A DNA stretch of 11,005 nucleotides from UBA2402 sp037139735 (GTDB taxonomy: Bacteria; Planctomycetota; Phycisphaerae; Phycisphaerales; UBA1924). The DNA lies in NCBI GenBank assembly GCA_037139735.1, contig JBAXFU010000102.1, positions 1 to 11,005 of the forward strand. Direction: 5' to 3'. A program made the translations under genes and the position numbers. The notes under the pieces were generated by a model that was given only the letters and a program-made list of their open reading frames with translations, made no database searches and was not told the origin of the DNA. Of this stretch, positions 1-6,775 are shown in pieces; position 1 is the first letter of the stretch; the number at the start of each line of letters is the position of its first letter.

Positions 1-108
1 AGCAAGCCCCCGGCGGACGCCAAACGCGCGGCGGAGCCAGACACGCCGTGACATCGCCACGCCAAACACGATCAACATGCCATGTCGATGGCATTCACCA
101 CCACGTGA
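1..108. repeat. Left copy of a 108-bp flanking direct repeat
   Basis: This stretch aligns without gaps to 10898-11005 at 97 of 108 positions. Only two differences fall in the first 51 bases (43 and 48); nine fall in the rest, eight of them between 74 and 87. Read on the + strand in frame 1 it encodes SKPPADAKRAAEPDTP followed by TGA at 49-51, and the right copy has the same frame and stop. The copy may extend left beyond the window. It lies 3' of the lpoB-like gene. Bases 109-201 carry degenerate echoes of the repeat end (a second CCACGTGAC at 142-150 and another CGATGG-type stretch) but no gene. It could be a member of a dispersed intergenic repeat family or a decayed gene end. Confidence 0.8.
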
Positions 109-201
109 CATCATCGCGGACGCGACCACGACGAACGCCATCCACGTGACGCATCGATGGCCTTCGCATCGTCACGCCATGTCGCCGTATGTGAAAGGGC
201 C

Positions 202-801
202 TCACATCCCCACGCTATTGCGCTTGCCCTGCTTGCTCATGTCCACCGTCTTGGTCCACACCTCGAGCCCGTTGGAGAGATTGGTGAGCGTGAGCCGGAA
301 GGTGTAGGTGGTCTGGCGGGTGTCGCCGGCGTTGCGCTTGAGCTGCGTGATCTTGCCCGTGAGACTGAAGTCGGGCTTGAGCCCGCCGCCGGTGTTGCCC
401 TCGAGGAAGGCGCGGCGCTTGGCCTCGTCCTGGGCGGTCTTGTCCTCGGGGTTGCCGCCCCAGGTCGTCACCATCGCCGCTTGCCCAGAATTCACGAGTT
501 GCTCGCGCATGCGGTAGGTCAGCTCGCCCACGTCGAACTGCGAGCTGGTGTCGTTCACCACGCCGCCCATCACCACCTGCGCCGGCGAGTGGGCGGCACG
601 CTTGAGCACGCCCGTCTCGAGCAGCGAGTCGAGCATGCCCGCCGCGGCCTTCTGGATGTCCTGGATGTCCACCTCGCCCACGCTGACGACGGACTCCTTG
701 CCGCCGGTCTCGATGTAGCGGGCGTTGTCGGACTTGCAGCCGCCCAGCGAGAAGGCGAGCGCGGGGGCGATGAGCGCGACAGAGACGATCGACTTGTTCA
801 C
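202..801 (-). CDS. lpoB: LpoB-type outer-membrane lipoprotein (penicillin-binding protein activator)
   Basis: The 199-residue lipoprotein begins at GTG 801, with GGAGA six bases upstream; this start puts the signal peptide directly at the N-terminus. Residues 1-21 form a basic-hydrophobic signal ending in the lipobox LGG-C22, so the mature protein should be lipid-anchored. Residues about 75-190 resemble the LpoB fold: VVMGGVVNDTS near 77-86, a helix with ELTYRMREQLVNSG near 93-106, then the strand pair PDFSLTGKI (143-151) and TYTFRLTLTNLSNGLEVW (165-182), which matches the end of E. coli LpoB where the chain reads out a TGEIIW-like turn. In E. coli, LpoB crosses the periplasm to stimulate PBP1B transglycosylase and transpeptidase activity. 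Here it is last in a four-gene operon, 68 bases after the ycfL-like gene; that pairing is also seen in E. coli. The partner synthase is not in the window, and activation of a PBP is inferred only. Confidence 0.8.
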   Translation of the reverse strand: MNKSIVSVALIAPALAFSLGGCKSDNARYIETGGKESVVSVGEVDIQDIQKAAAGMLDSLLETGVLKRAAHSPAQVVMGGVVNDTSSQFDVGELTYRMREQLVNSGQAAMVTTWGGNPEDKTAQDEAKRRAFLEGNTGGGLKPDFSLTGKITQLKRNAGDTRQTTYTFRLTLTNLSNGLEVWTKTVDMSKQGKRNSVGM

Positions 802-869
802 GAGAGTTCTCCGAAAGTGACACTGACGGTCGAGGATGATCGAAAGGGAAAGAACGGATCGAATGGGGC

Positions 870-1280
870 TCACTTGGTTCGCAGCACCTGCAGGCGGAAG
901 TCCTTGGCGGCTTCCGAGGGTGCGACCGACTTGAGCGTATACACCGCGCCGGGGTTGACGGCAAAGGGCATCTGCTGGCTCTGCATCGAGTCGATCGTCG
1001 CGCCGTTCTCGTCGAACCACTCGAAGCGATAGAGCGCTCGCTGGATCGAGGTCGTGTTGTTGGTCAGTTCCACCTCGGCCTTGAGCACGCCGCCGGGCGT
1101 CCGGTTCAGCCGCGTCTCGACCAGCGAGAGGTTGATGCGTCCGAGTTCATCGCGAAGGCGCGAGTTGAGCGTCACCGCCGATGGGCTCGGCCCGCTCTTG
1201 GTGGTGCTGATGTTGGTCTTGGGCGAACACGCGACCAGGGTCGCCAAAAGTGCCGCCGCCACGATCATTCTTGCGTTCAT
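870..1280 (-). CDS. ycfL: YcfL-type (DUF1425) lipoprotein
   Basis: This is a 136-residue lipoprotein. Start ATG 1280 overlaps the TGA of the upstream gene in an ATGA junction and has GGAG nine bases upstream. An in-frame ATG at 1295 is the alternative, but it lacks that spacing. The signal peptide runs to the lipobox LVA-C18. The mature part reads as a single beta-sandwich-like domain: ELTNNTTSIQRALYRFEWFD (residues 71-90) followed by ENGATIDS, then PFAVNPGAVYTLKSVAPS (105-122). The pattern of a tract of polar residues, a Tyr/Arg-Phe-x-Trp-Phe/Tyr-Asp core and a Gly turn matches E. coli YcfL (YRFYWYDARG). YcfL has no settled biochemical role that I know of; its neighbourhood with LpoB is conserved, so a supporting role in the same envelope assembly is inferred. 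Confidence 0.78.
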   Translation of the reverse strand: MNARMIVAAALLATLVACSPKTNISTTKSGPSPSAVTLNSRLRDELGRINLSLVETRLNRTPGGVLKAEVELTNNTTSIQRALYRFEWFDENGATIDSMQSQQMPFAVNPGAVYTLKSVAPSEAAKDFRLQVLRTK

Positions 1281-2737
1281 GGGTTCATGCTCCATTGAAT
1301 CGTCGACACGGGCGTGCCCCTAGTCCCGGATTGCCAGGCCAGCACACCGTTGAACTTTCCCGCCTGCACCGACAACCGCTGCTCCGGCCCCGCGCCGGCC
1401 CGCAACGTCACCACGCCGTCCGCCGGCGTCGCCACCCTTGCCACCATGATCCGCCGCGGCAACGCCCGCCACGACCGGAGGTCCGCCGCCGTCGTCGACG
1501 CCTGATAGATGATGCCCCCCAGGCGGATCGCCAGATTCGCCCAGTCGTTGCCCCTGCTGTCGCGACCTCGCGAGATGTTCGACGCCGCGTATGTCGCCGC
1601 CGCCTTCACCGCGCTGCTGAGCAGCTCCTCGGCGACGATCGTCGGCAACTCCTCCTTGAACTCCGCCTTCACCGACTGCTCCACGTCCATCAGCATCGCG
1701 GCGGTCTGCGTCGATCCGCCCGCGATCGCCACGTACTCCGTCTCGTTCCCATCGTGCGACTCGAGTTTCGGAAACGCCGCGCTCACGTAGTTCACCTCGC
1801 CGAATGGAATCGGCACGTCGATGCGGATCTCCTCGCGGTGCGGCGCCATGCCGCTCATCACGAAGACCCATGTCGTCGGCTCGAGTCGTCCACGATCGAT
1901 CGACTCGATGTCCCGCTCGATGATGGAACGCATCGCCCCCCCCGTCAGTTCCCACGTCAGGCGAAGATCCGTCCTCGCGTTGCCCAGGTCGCCCGCGTCG
2001 CGGCTGCTCGCCATCAGGAACGTCGCCCTCATGTACGACGTGAAGGGACTCTGGAACGCGGCCGTGGCCTGCGCATCCTCGAGCCCCTGCGTGAGCGACG
2101 CGAGACGATCGCTTTGCATCGCGCGTCCCACGTCGATGCCCTTCTCGCCCGCCTCCTTCGAGACCTTCTCCTGCCGCCGCTTCATCGCCCTGGCGTACCG
2201 CTCCTTGGCGTCCCGCTGCCAGTCGTTGGCGCGGTTGAACTCGACGCGAGCCGCCGCGGCGTCCCCTTGCGCCAGTCTTGCCGCCGCGCCGAACGTGTTG
2301 AGCAGCGTTCGCTCGACGGGCGTGGCCTTGTAGACCATCATCGTCTGGTTCACCGCCACCGCCGCCGCGTTCCCCGAGACCGTCGTTTCGGCCTCCTGGT
2401 CGAGGAACGGACGCACCTTCGCGTACGCCGCGTCGAAGGCCTCCGCACTCTCGGCCGCCCGTCCCGCCAGGAGCAGCGTCGAGCCCGCGTCGAGCGCCCG
2501 CACCACCTCGTCGCGTTCGTTGCCGCCATCCTTGAACGTGGCCTTGGCCCGCTCGGCCGCCGCCGGGATGTTGCCTCGCGACAACTCCCCCTGAATCGCC
2601 TTGGCCGAGGAGCGATACTCCGACTGGCACCCGCCCGCGACGAGCGCCGACGCGGCCGAGATCGCCACCAGCACGCGCGAACCCGTTGATTGACCTCGAA
2701 GACTCAAAGCGCAATGACTCAAAGCGCGACGACTCAA
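1277..2737 (-). CDS. COG3014-family lipoprotein with TPR-like N-terminal half
   Basis: The product is 486 residues long from TTG 2737, which overlaps the upstream TGA (TTGA); AAGGGG lies about 11 bases before it. Two further in-frame TTGs at 2722 and 2707 are possible starts, the last giving 476 residues. A basic n-region leads into a hydrophobic stretch and the lipobox-like VAGG-C37. This lipobox is weak, because Ala rather than Leu sits at -3. Residues about 45-185 are Ala-rich paired helices resembling tetratricopeptide repeats (for example 83-105 and 145-175). The C-terminal half has a Thr/Val-rich sandwich-like region and the stretch ADLRSWRALPRRIMVARV (418-435), which I recognise as the DLRSWRxLP signature of the uncharacterised COG3014 proteins found next to LpoB and YcfL in other bacteria. 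Function is unknown; a periplasmic scaffold for the LpoB assembly is inferred. It ends in an ATGA overlap with the ycfL-like gene. Confidence 0.75.
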   Translation of the reverse strand: MSRRALSHCALSLRGQSTGSRVLVAISAASALVAGGCQSEYRSSAKAIQGELSRGNIPAAAERAKATFKDGGNERDEVVRALDAGSTLLLAGRAAESAEAFDAAYAKVRPFLDQEAETTVSGNAAAVAVNQTMMVYKATPVERTLLNTFGAAARLAQGDAAAARVEFNRANDWQRDAKERYARAMKRRQEKVSKEAGEKGIDVGRAMQSDRLASLTQGLEDAQATAAFQSPFTSYMRATFLMASSRDAGDLGNARTDLRLTWELTGGAMRSIIERDIESIDRGRLEPTTWVFVMSGMAPHREEIRIDVPIPFGEVNYVSAAFPKLESHDGNETEYVAIAGGSTQTAAMLMDVEQSVKAEFKEELPTIVAEELLSSAVKAAATYAASNISRGRDSRGNDWANLAIRLGGIIYQASTTAADLRSWRALPRRIMVARVATPADGVVTLRAGAGPEQRLSVQAGKFNGVLAWQSGTRGTPVSTIQWSMNP

Positions 2738-2745
2738 AGGTTGAC
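2701..2745. repeat. 15-bp tandem repeat spanning an operon junction, three in-frame TTG codons
   Basis: There are two full units, GACTCAAAGCGCAAT and GACTCAAAGCGCGAC on the + strand (2701-2715 and 2716-2730), and a third partial unit at 2731-2745 that matches over its first nine bases. Each unit supplies TTGAGT on the minus strand, so TTG codons at 2737, 2722 and 2707 are all in frame with the COG3014 gene. The first TTG also overlaps the TGA of the CsgG-like gene. The encoded peptide is LSRRA-LSHCA-LSLRG. Only the first TTG has an SD-like AAGGGG upstream. Confidence 0.85.
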
Positions 2746-4875
2746 CAACCCCTTCCACGACGCGGTGTCCAGATTCATCCTGAACCCGCTCTGTTCGAGG
2801 AACTTCGCCGCCCCCTTGGCCTTCAGCAGCTCGGCCTCGCTCAGGCGGTCCGCCGCGTCGGCCTTCGCCTTGCTCAGGCGCTCGGCCTCCTGCAGCTGCT
2901 GGAAGATCACCGCGTTCTCCAGCCACTGGCGTCGTCCCTCGGCGGTCAATCGCATGCCCACGCGGATCGTCTGGCCCCCCTTGGCGCTGATCACGCGCTC
3001 CTCGGGTTCGCACATCGGCCGCACGAACCGCACCTTGTGGAAGCCCGGCTTCATCTTCATCGTGCCCGACGCCGAACCCGCCGTCACGCCGTCGATCTGC
3101 ACCTCGCACGACATGACGCCCACGTCCACCGACTCGGACTGCAACGCGTAGGAACCGTCATCGCGCCGACGCAGCGCGGGCACCTTCATGTCGGCGAGGT
3201 ACACGTCGAAGGTCACCTCGACCTCCTCGGCCGCCCTCGCCGCCGCCCGCACCTTGCCCGTCTCGGCCTGGCCCCGCAACCGCTCGCCCATCTGACGCGC
3301 GGTGTCGTTGATCAACTGCATCGTCACGTCGGCCTTCACGGTCAGGTTCGGCGTCTGACGAATCGATCGCTCGGCGTCCGCCGAGCCGCCCACCACCGTG
3401 CCGCCCGTCGTGCCGTCCAGAATCGCGTATGTGCACCGCAGCACGCTCCGCTGCACCTTCGTGCGCGTCGTGCCGTCGTCGTAGTCCATCTCCTCGCGCT
3501 CGATCGACGAGAGCGACGCCACCAGCACGTAATCGGCGCCCAGCGTCTGCGCGATCGACACCGCCGAGGCCCGATCCGAGAACAGACGATCGGCCTCCTG
3601 CGACTGCGCCGTGCCCGTGCCCGCGTTCGCGCCGCCCGTCGAGAACCTCGCCACCGCGTTCGCCGCGTCCTCGCGCGAGATGATCTCCACCATCGGGCCC
3701 GTCGCCGCCGCCTTCAACTGATCCTCCAGCACCATCACCAGGTCGCCGTCGAGTTCCTTGATTCGGTTCTTCACGAAGATGGCGCACCGAACAGGAACGG
3801 TCGCCGCGGTCTCCGTGACGGAAGCCGCCCCGCCACCCGTGCCGCCGACCGTCGCGTGACCCGTCGCCCCGCCCGTCGACGCCGCCGAGGGCGACCCGCT
3901 GGCCGAAGCCGACCCCCTCGCCCGCTGCGATGCATCGACGCCCGCCGGCAGCCCTGTTTCCGACAGCCGCAGGATCGCGCCGCGGTCGATCCCGTTGTCC
4001 ACGATCGCCTCCGCCTTCGAGAAGCGATCGCCCGCCTCCGTCACCACCGCCCACCCCACCGGCACCTCCTCGCGGCCCAGCGACTCGCCCGTGTCCGGAT
4101 CCTTCATCTCCTCGCCCGCCGCGTACACCCGCCAGTACTGGCCGTTCGCCGCGCCGCTGCCGGCCGTGCGATTGAAGGTGATCGTGCCCAGCGTGTACCC
4201 CACCACCTTCGCGGGGTACAACATGTCCGTGATCGCGTTGGCCGCCTGCTTCGCGAGGTCTCGCGACACCAGACCCACCAATGCGTCCGTCGCGCGGCCG
4301 TCCACCGTCGAGCCCGCCAACACCTCGTTCGTCTGCGCACGCTCCAGCCGCACGTTGGTCGACCGCAACACCGTCGCCTTCGTCGCGTCGATCACGCTCA
4401 CCACCGCCTGCAGCTGGATCACCCGACGCTCGCCCTGCGTGGCGCCGAGCGACCCGCCCAGCTCCATCCGCGACGTCACGTCCTGGTAGTTGTCGATCGT
4501 CACCATCGCGATGTGCGACACGCCCGCCATCTGGAAGGGCTTCGCCGCCTTCGCGTCCAGCTTGCTCACGTTCCCGCTCTGCGCGAAGTCCTGCTCCCGG
4601 ATCACCGCGTTCGGGTCTCGCGGCACCATCTCGAACTTCCTCGTCTGCTCCACCGCGTTGAGCAACTGCGAATCCGCCGCCTCCACCACCTGCCGCAAAC
4701 TCGCGCCCGCCGATCCCGTCGTCGCCGCCTGCGCCGATGACGTCACACCCACCTGCTGCACCCGAAGCCGGAGCTTCGTCGCTTCCTGCGCAGAGGCCAA
4801 CCCCGTCGCCGCGATGGCCACCGCCACCGACGCCATCCGCCGCAACGCCATACCGAACATCGAGTTGCGCTTCAT
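2734..4875 (-). CDS. Exported CsgG/LpoB-like protein with duplicated core, PEGA-like domain and C-terminal coiled coil
   Basis: The product is 713 residues from ATG 4875, with AAAGGG seven bases upstream. Residues 1-29 are a signal peptide ending ASA before Q30. There is no lipobox cysteine, so it is probably soluble-exported rather than a lipoprotein, unlike true CsgG. Residues about 60-220 look like the CsgG family core (FEMVPRDPNAVIREQD, then HIAMVTIDNYQ, then a Val-rich strand). Residues 222-305 resemble the CsgG/FlgT C-terminal unit (KDPDTGESLGREEVPVGWAV). A Ser/Gly/Ala/Thr linker covers about 315-358. Residues 359-550 repeat the CsgG/LpoB-type core (IAQTLGADYVLVASLSSIER at 441-460). Residues 553-645 are PEGA-like (VQIDGVTAGSASG, then PGFHKVRF). 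Residues 647-692 are charged and heptad-like. It leads the four-gene operon; a structural or ligand-binding role in the periplasm is inferred. A CsgG pore is unlikely because of the missing lipidation. Confidence 0.65.
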   Translation of the reverse strand: MKRNSMFGMALRRMASVAVAIAATGLASAQEATKLRLRVQQVGVTSSAQAATTGSAGASLRQVVEAADSQLLNAVEQTRKFEMVPRDPNAVIREQDFAQSGNVSKLDAKAAKPFQMAGVSHIAMVTIDNYQDVTSRMELGGSLGATQGERRVIQLQAVVSVIDATKATVLRSTNVRLERAQTNEVLAGSTVDGRATDALVGLVSRDLAKQAANAITDMLYPAKVVGYTLGTITFNRTAGSGAANGQYWRVYAAGEEMKDPDTGESLGREEVPVGWAVVTEAGDRFSKAEAIVDNGIDRGAILRLSETGLPAGVDASQRARGSASASGSPSAASTGGATGHATVGGTGGGAASVTETAATVPVRCAIFVKNRIKELDGDLVMVLEDQLKAAATGPMVEIISREDAANAVARFSTGGANAGTGTAQSQEADRLFSDRASAVSIAQTLGADYVLVASLSSIEREEMDYDDGTTRTKVQRSVLRCTYAILDGTTGGTVVGGSADAERSIRQTPNLTVKADVTMQLINDTARQMGERLRGQAETGKVRAAARAAEEVEVTFDVYLADMKVPALRRRDDGSYALQSESVDVGVMSCEVQIDGVTAGSASGTMKMKPGFHKVRFVRPMCEPEERVISAKGGQTIRVGMRLTAEGRRQWLENAVIFQQLQEAERLSKAKADAADRLSEAELLKAKGAAKFLEQSGFRMNLDTASWKGLVNL

Positions 4876-4889
4876 GACCTTGCCCTTTC

Positions 4890-4903
4890 GCCGGCTCGCC
4901 GGC
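4890..4903 (-). promoter_or_regulatory. Compact GC hairpin just before the SD of the CsgG-like gene
   Basis: GCCGG and CCGGC pair across a CGAG loop on the minus strand, and the hairpin sits about two bases upstream of the AAAGGG Shine-Dalgarno sequence of the gene starting at 4875. It could tune ribosome access or be a chance product of high GC; nothing else supports a role. Confidence 0.25.
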
Positions 4904-4987
4904 CAACGCCCACCTTCACGCACCCGCCCCCAACGCCTCCACGTCCATGCAAGAATGACGCCCGGATGGCCCGTAGGTTCTCGGCAA

Positions 4988-4999
4988 TTCACGTGTGAA
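4988..4999. promoter_or_regulatory. Inverted repeat TTCAC-GT-GTGAA upstream of the envelope operon
   Basis: This 5-2-5 inverted repeat lies 113 bases before the start of the CsgG-like gene and 83 bases past the rho stop, in the only gap (4876-5081) where an operon promoter could sit. Operator-like symmetry is all that is seen. I found no convincing -10/-35 pair nearby, so the operon could also be read through from rho. Confidence 0.25.
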
Positions 5000-5081
5000 A
5001 GCACCACCCAAACCGCGACCCGCCCTCGCCAGAGCCCTGCGGCGGCCCAAGAACGCCCTCCCTGAACGAAAGACGACCGAC

Positions 5082-6347
5082 TCACCCCCCCAGCAACTTC
5101 GCGTTCGTCGCCGACTTCTGCAACGCCGCCAAAAGCTTCTCCACCTGCACCGGTGGCGGCATCATCAGCAACTGCCGCCGCAACGCCGTGATCGTCTGCA
5201 ACTCCTTCTCCGGAATCAGCAGGTTCTCCTTCCGCGTCCCGCTCGCCGCCAGGTTGATCGCCGGAAACAGCCGCTTCTCCGCGATCGAGCGGTCCAGAAT
5301 CAACTCCATGTTCCCGCTGCCCTTGAACTCCTCGAAAATCACCTGGTCCGCCTGCGACCCCGTGTCCACCAGGCACGACGCGATGATCGTCAAGCTCCCG
5401 CCGCCCTCCGTCGGCTCCGTGTTCCGCGCCGCGCCGAACAACGCTCGAGGCACTTCCAACGCCTTGCTGTCCAAGCCGCCGCTCATCGTCCGCCCGCTGT
5501 TGGCATGCCGCCGACTCTGGTTGAACGCCCGCCCCAGCCGCGTGATCGAATCCAGCAGCACCACCACGTGCTTCCCCGCCGCCACCATGTGACGACACCG
5601 TTCGATCGTCGTCGTCGCCACCTCGATGTGCTTCTCCGTCGTGTGGTCGTTGCTGCTCGCCACCACCCGAACCCGCGGCTTGGGCGCCACGCTCGGCCCG
5701 CCGCCGCCCGCCATCCCAAGCTCCGCCGCCGCCGCCTCGCCCCGCTCCACCAACTCCCGAGGGGCCAGCGACTCGGCCACCTGCGCAAAGTGCCGCCGAA
5801 AGTCCGTCACCTCTTCCGGCCGCTCATCCACCAGCAACACCACCAACTCGATGTCCGGATGGTTCCGCAGCAACGCCGTCCCGATGTCCTTCAGCAACGT
5901 CGTCTTGCCCGCCTTCGGCGGCGACACGATCAACGACCGTTGCCCACGCCCGATCGGACAGAACATGTCCACCAGCCGACACGACGCCGGACACCCCGGA
6001 TACTCCAGCGTCAGCCGCGGCTGCGGATCGATCGATGTCAACTCCTCGAACGGCCTCGCACCCGCCGGCATCACCAGCGGCTGCCCATCGATGTCCACCA
6101 TCGGCCGGCCGCCACCCGTCGACTGACGCGAACCGCCCCCGCCGCCCTGATGTTGACCACCCTGTTGACCACCCTGATGGCCACCCTGGTGGCCGCCCTG
6201 GTGGCCGCCCTGGTGGCCGCCGCCTCGCCCACCCCGCCCTCGCCGTCCGCGGCGGCGTTTCCCCCCTCCCTGGCCGCCCTGGCCACCCTGTAAATGATCG
6301 CGGCGGTCACCATCGTGACGGCCCCCGCCGGACTGATACGTACTCAT
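5082..6347 (-). CDS. rho: Transcription termination factor Rho, atypical N-terminus
   Basis: The product is 421 residues from ATG 6347, with GGGAG nine bases upstream. Rho is the hexameric RNA-dependent ATPase that ends untranslated transcripts. The ATPase core is complete: Walker A PPKAGKT (143-149), LLVDERPEE (171-179), Walker B VVVLLDSITR (261-270), FKGSGN (341-346), EKRLFPAI (357-364) and the arginine-finger region SGTRKE, R372 matching E. coli R366. The core begins at PFEELTS (99), aligning with E. coli LFENLTP. Before it there is only an RG-rich, GGHQ-repeat low-complexity region (1-82) and a short linker; the cold-shock-type OB fold and the helical bundle are not visible. About 37 residues (187-224, Ala/Gly/Glu-rich) are inserted after the DERPEE block, and F183 stands where E. 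coli has M219. It lies 206 bases upstream of the envelope operon on the same strand. Identity as Rho is certain; the missing domain is the oddity. Confidence 0.95.
   Translation of the reverse strand: MSTYQSGGGRHDGDRRDHLQGGQGGQGGGKRRRGRRGRGGRGGGHQGGHQGGHQGGHQGGQQGGQHQGGGGGSRQSTGGGRPMVDIDGQPLVMPAGARPFEELTSIDPQPRLTLEYPGCPASCRLVDMFCPIGRGQRSLIVSPPKAGKTTLLKDIGTALLRNHPDIELVVLLVDERPEEVTDFRRHFAQVAESLAPRELVERGEAAAAELGMAGGGGPSVAPKPRVRVVASSNDHTTEKHIEVATTTIERCRHMVAAGKHVVVLLDSITRLGRAFNQSRRHANSGRTMSGGLDSKALEVPRALFGAARNTEPTEGGGSLTIIASCLVDTGSQADQVIFEEFKGSGNMELILDRSIAEKRLFPAINLAASGTRKENLLIPEKELQTITALRRQLLMMPPPVQVEKLLAALQKSATNAKLLGG
6147..6221 (-). repeat. rho: Tandem GGHQ-coding repeat inside rho
   Basis: Near-identical 12-bp units (minus strand GGCCACCAGGGC and variants) encode four GGHQ units followed by GGQQ and GGQHQ, residues 43-67 of Rho. 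The preceding residues 30-44 (KRRRGRRGRGGRGGG) are RG-rich. The last units diverge at silent and His/Gln positions, as expected of an ageing microsatellite. The segment should be disordered; His and Arg could bind RNA or metal, which is inference. Confidence 0.85.
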
Positions 6348-6666
6348 GCTGCCAAACTCCCTGGGTCGCCAGACCCCGCACGGCCGAACACGCCATGCAC
6401 GACGCAAGAGGCCCCGATGGGAACTCTCACTCACGATGCTCCCTGCTTGCCCCGTCTTCGACACCCGTCGCCGCCCACGCGGCCGCACGCGACACGCCCC
6501 AAGACGCTCGCCTCGTTGAAGGGACACATCCTCGATCCGGCCGGGCGCATCAAGCACCCACGCACACGCCGCCCGCACCATCGCGGACCGGCGACACTCA
6601 TGGTCGGATCGCCCGCCCACCGAACGCGACGCCCCTGGCGCTGCTGAACGGCGACGAACCCGGCAC

Positions 6667-6695
6667 AGGATAGCGTCCAAGACCCCCGGTGACAC
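6667..6695 (-). promoter_or_regulatory. Candidate sigma70-like promoter for rho
   Basis: On the minus strand, GTGTCA (6695-6690) and TATCCT (6672-6667) are separated by 17 bases; each hexamer matches the consensus at four of six positions. Transcription would start near 6660, giving a leader of about 310 nt. The match is modest and a GC-rich background gives many such pairs. Confidence 0.35.
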
Positions 6696-6735
6696 CAATC
6701 CCCGCTCGTTCGCACTCTGAAAGGGATCAAAAATC

Positions 6736-6764
6736 TTGCTTCTCAACCGCCTTGCGTCGATAAT
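6736..6764 (+). promoter_or_regulatory. Candidate sigma70-like promoter for greA
   Basis: TTGCTT (6736-6741) and GATAAT (6759-6764) are separated by exactly 17 bases. The -10 element matches the consensus at five of six positions, and the site lies in a locally AT-richer patch that is rare in this window. Transcription would start near 6771, about 220 nt before greA and just ahead of the palindrome at 6776-6787. Confidence 0.6.
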
Positions 6765-6775
6765 GCCCCAAGTGT

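Noticed and set aside
145..176. Hairpin CGTGACG / CGTCACG 3' of lpoB as an intrinsic terminator
   Set aside because: Only seven base pairs with an 18-base loop and no U-tract on either strand; termination here may well be Rho-dependent.
2686..4740. 684-codon open frame on the + strand opposite the CsgG-like gene, and a similar one at 1250-2689
   Set aside because: The translations are His/Arg/Leu-rich without domains or signals, and they lie antisense to genes with clear signal peptides, RBSs and overlaps; they are mirror frames of GC-biased codons.
6147..6221. CRISPR-like array
   Set aside because: The 12-bp units are contiguous without spacers and encode GGHQ in frame within rho.
6348..6746. 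N-terminal extension of Rho that might have held the missing RNA-binding domain
   Set aside because: The frame is open, but the peptide is Arg/Cys/Ser-rich with no OB-fold pattern, and ATG 6347 has a good SD.
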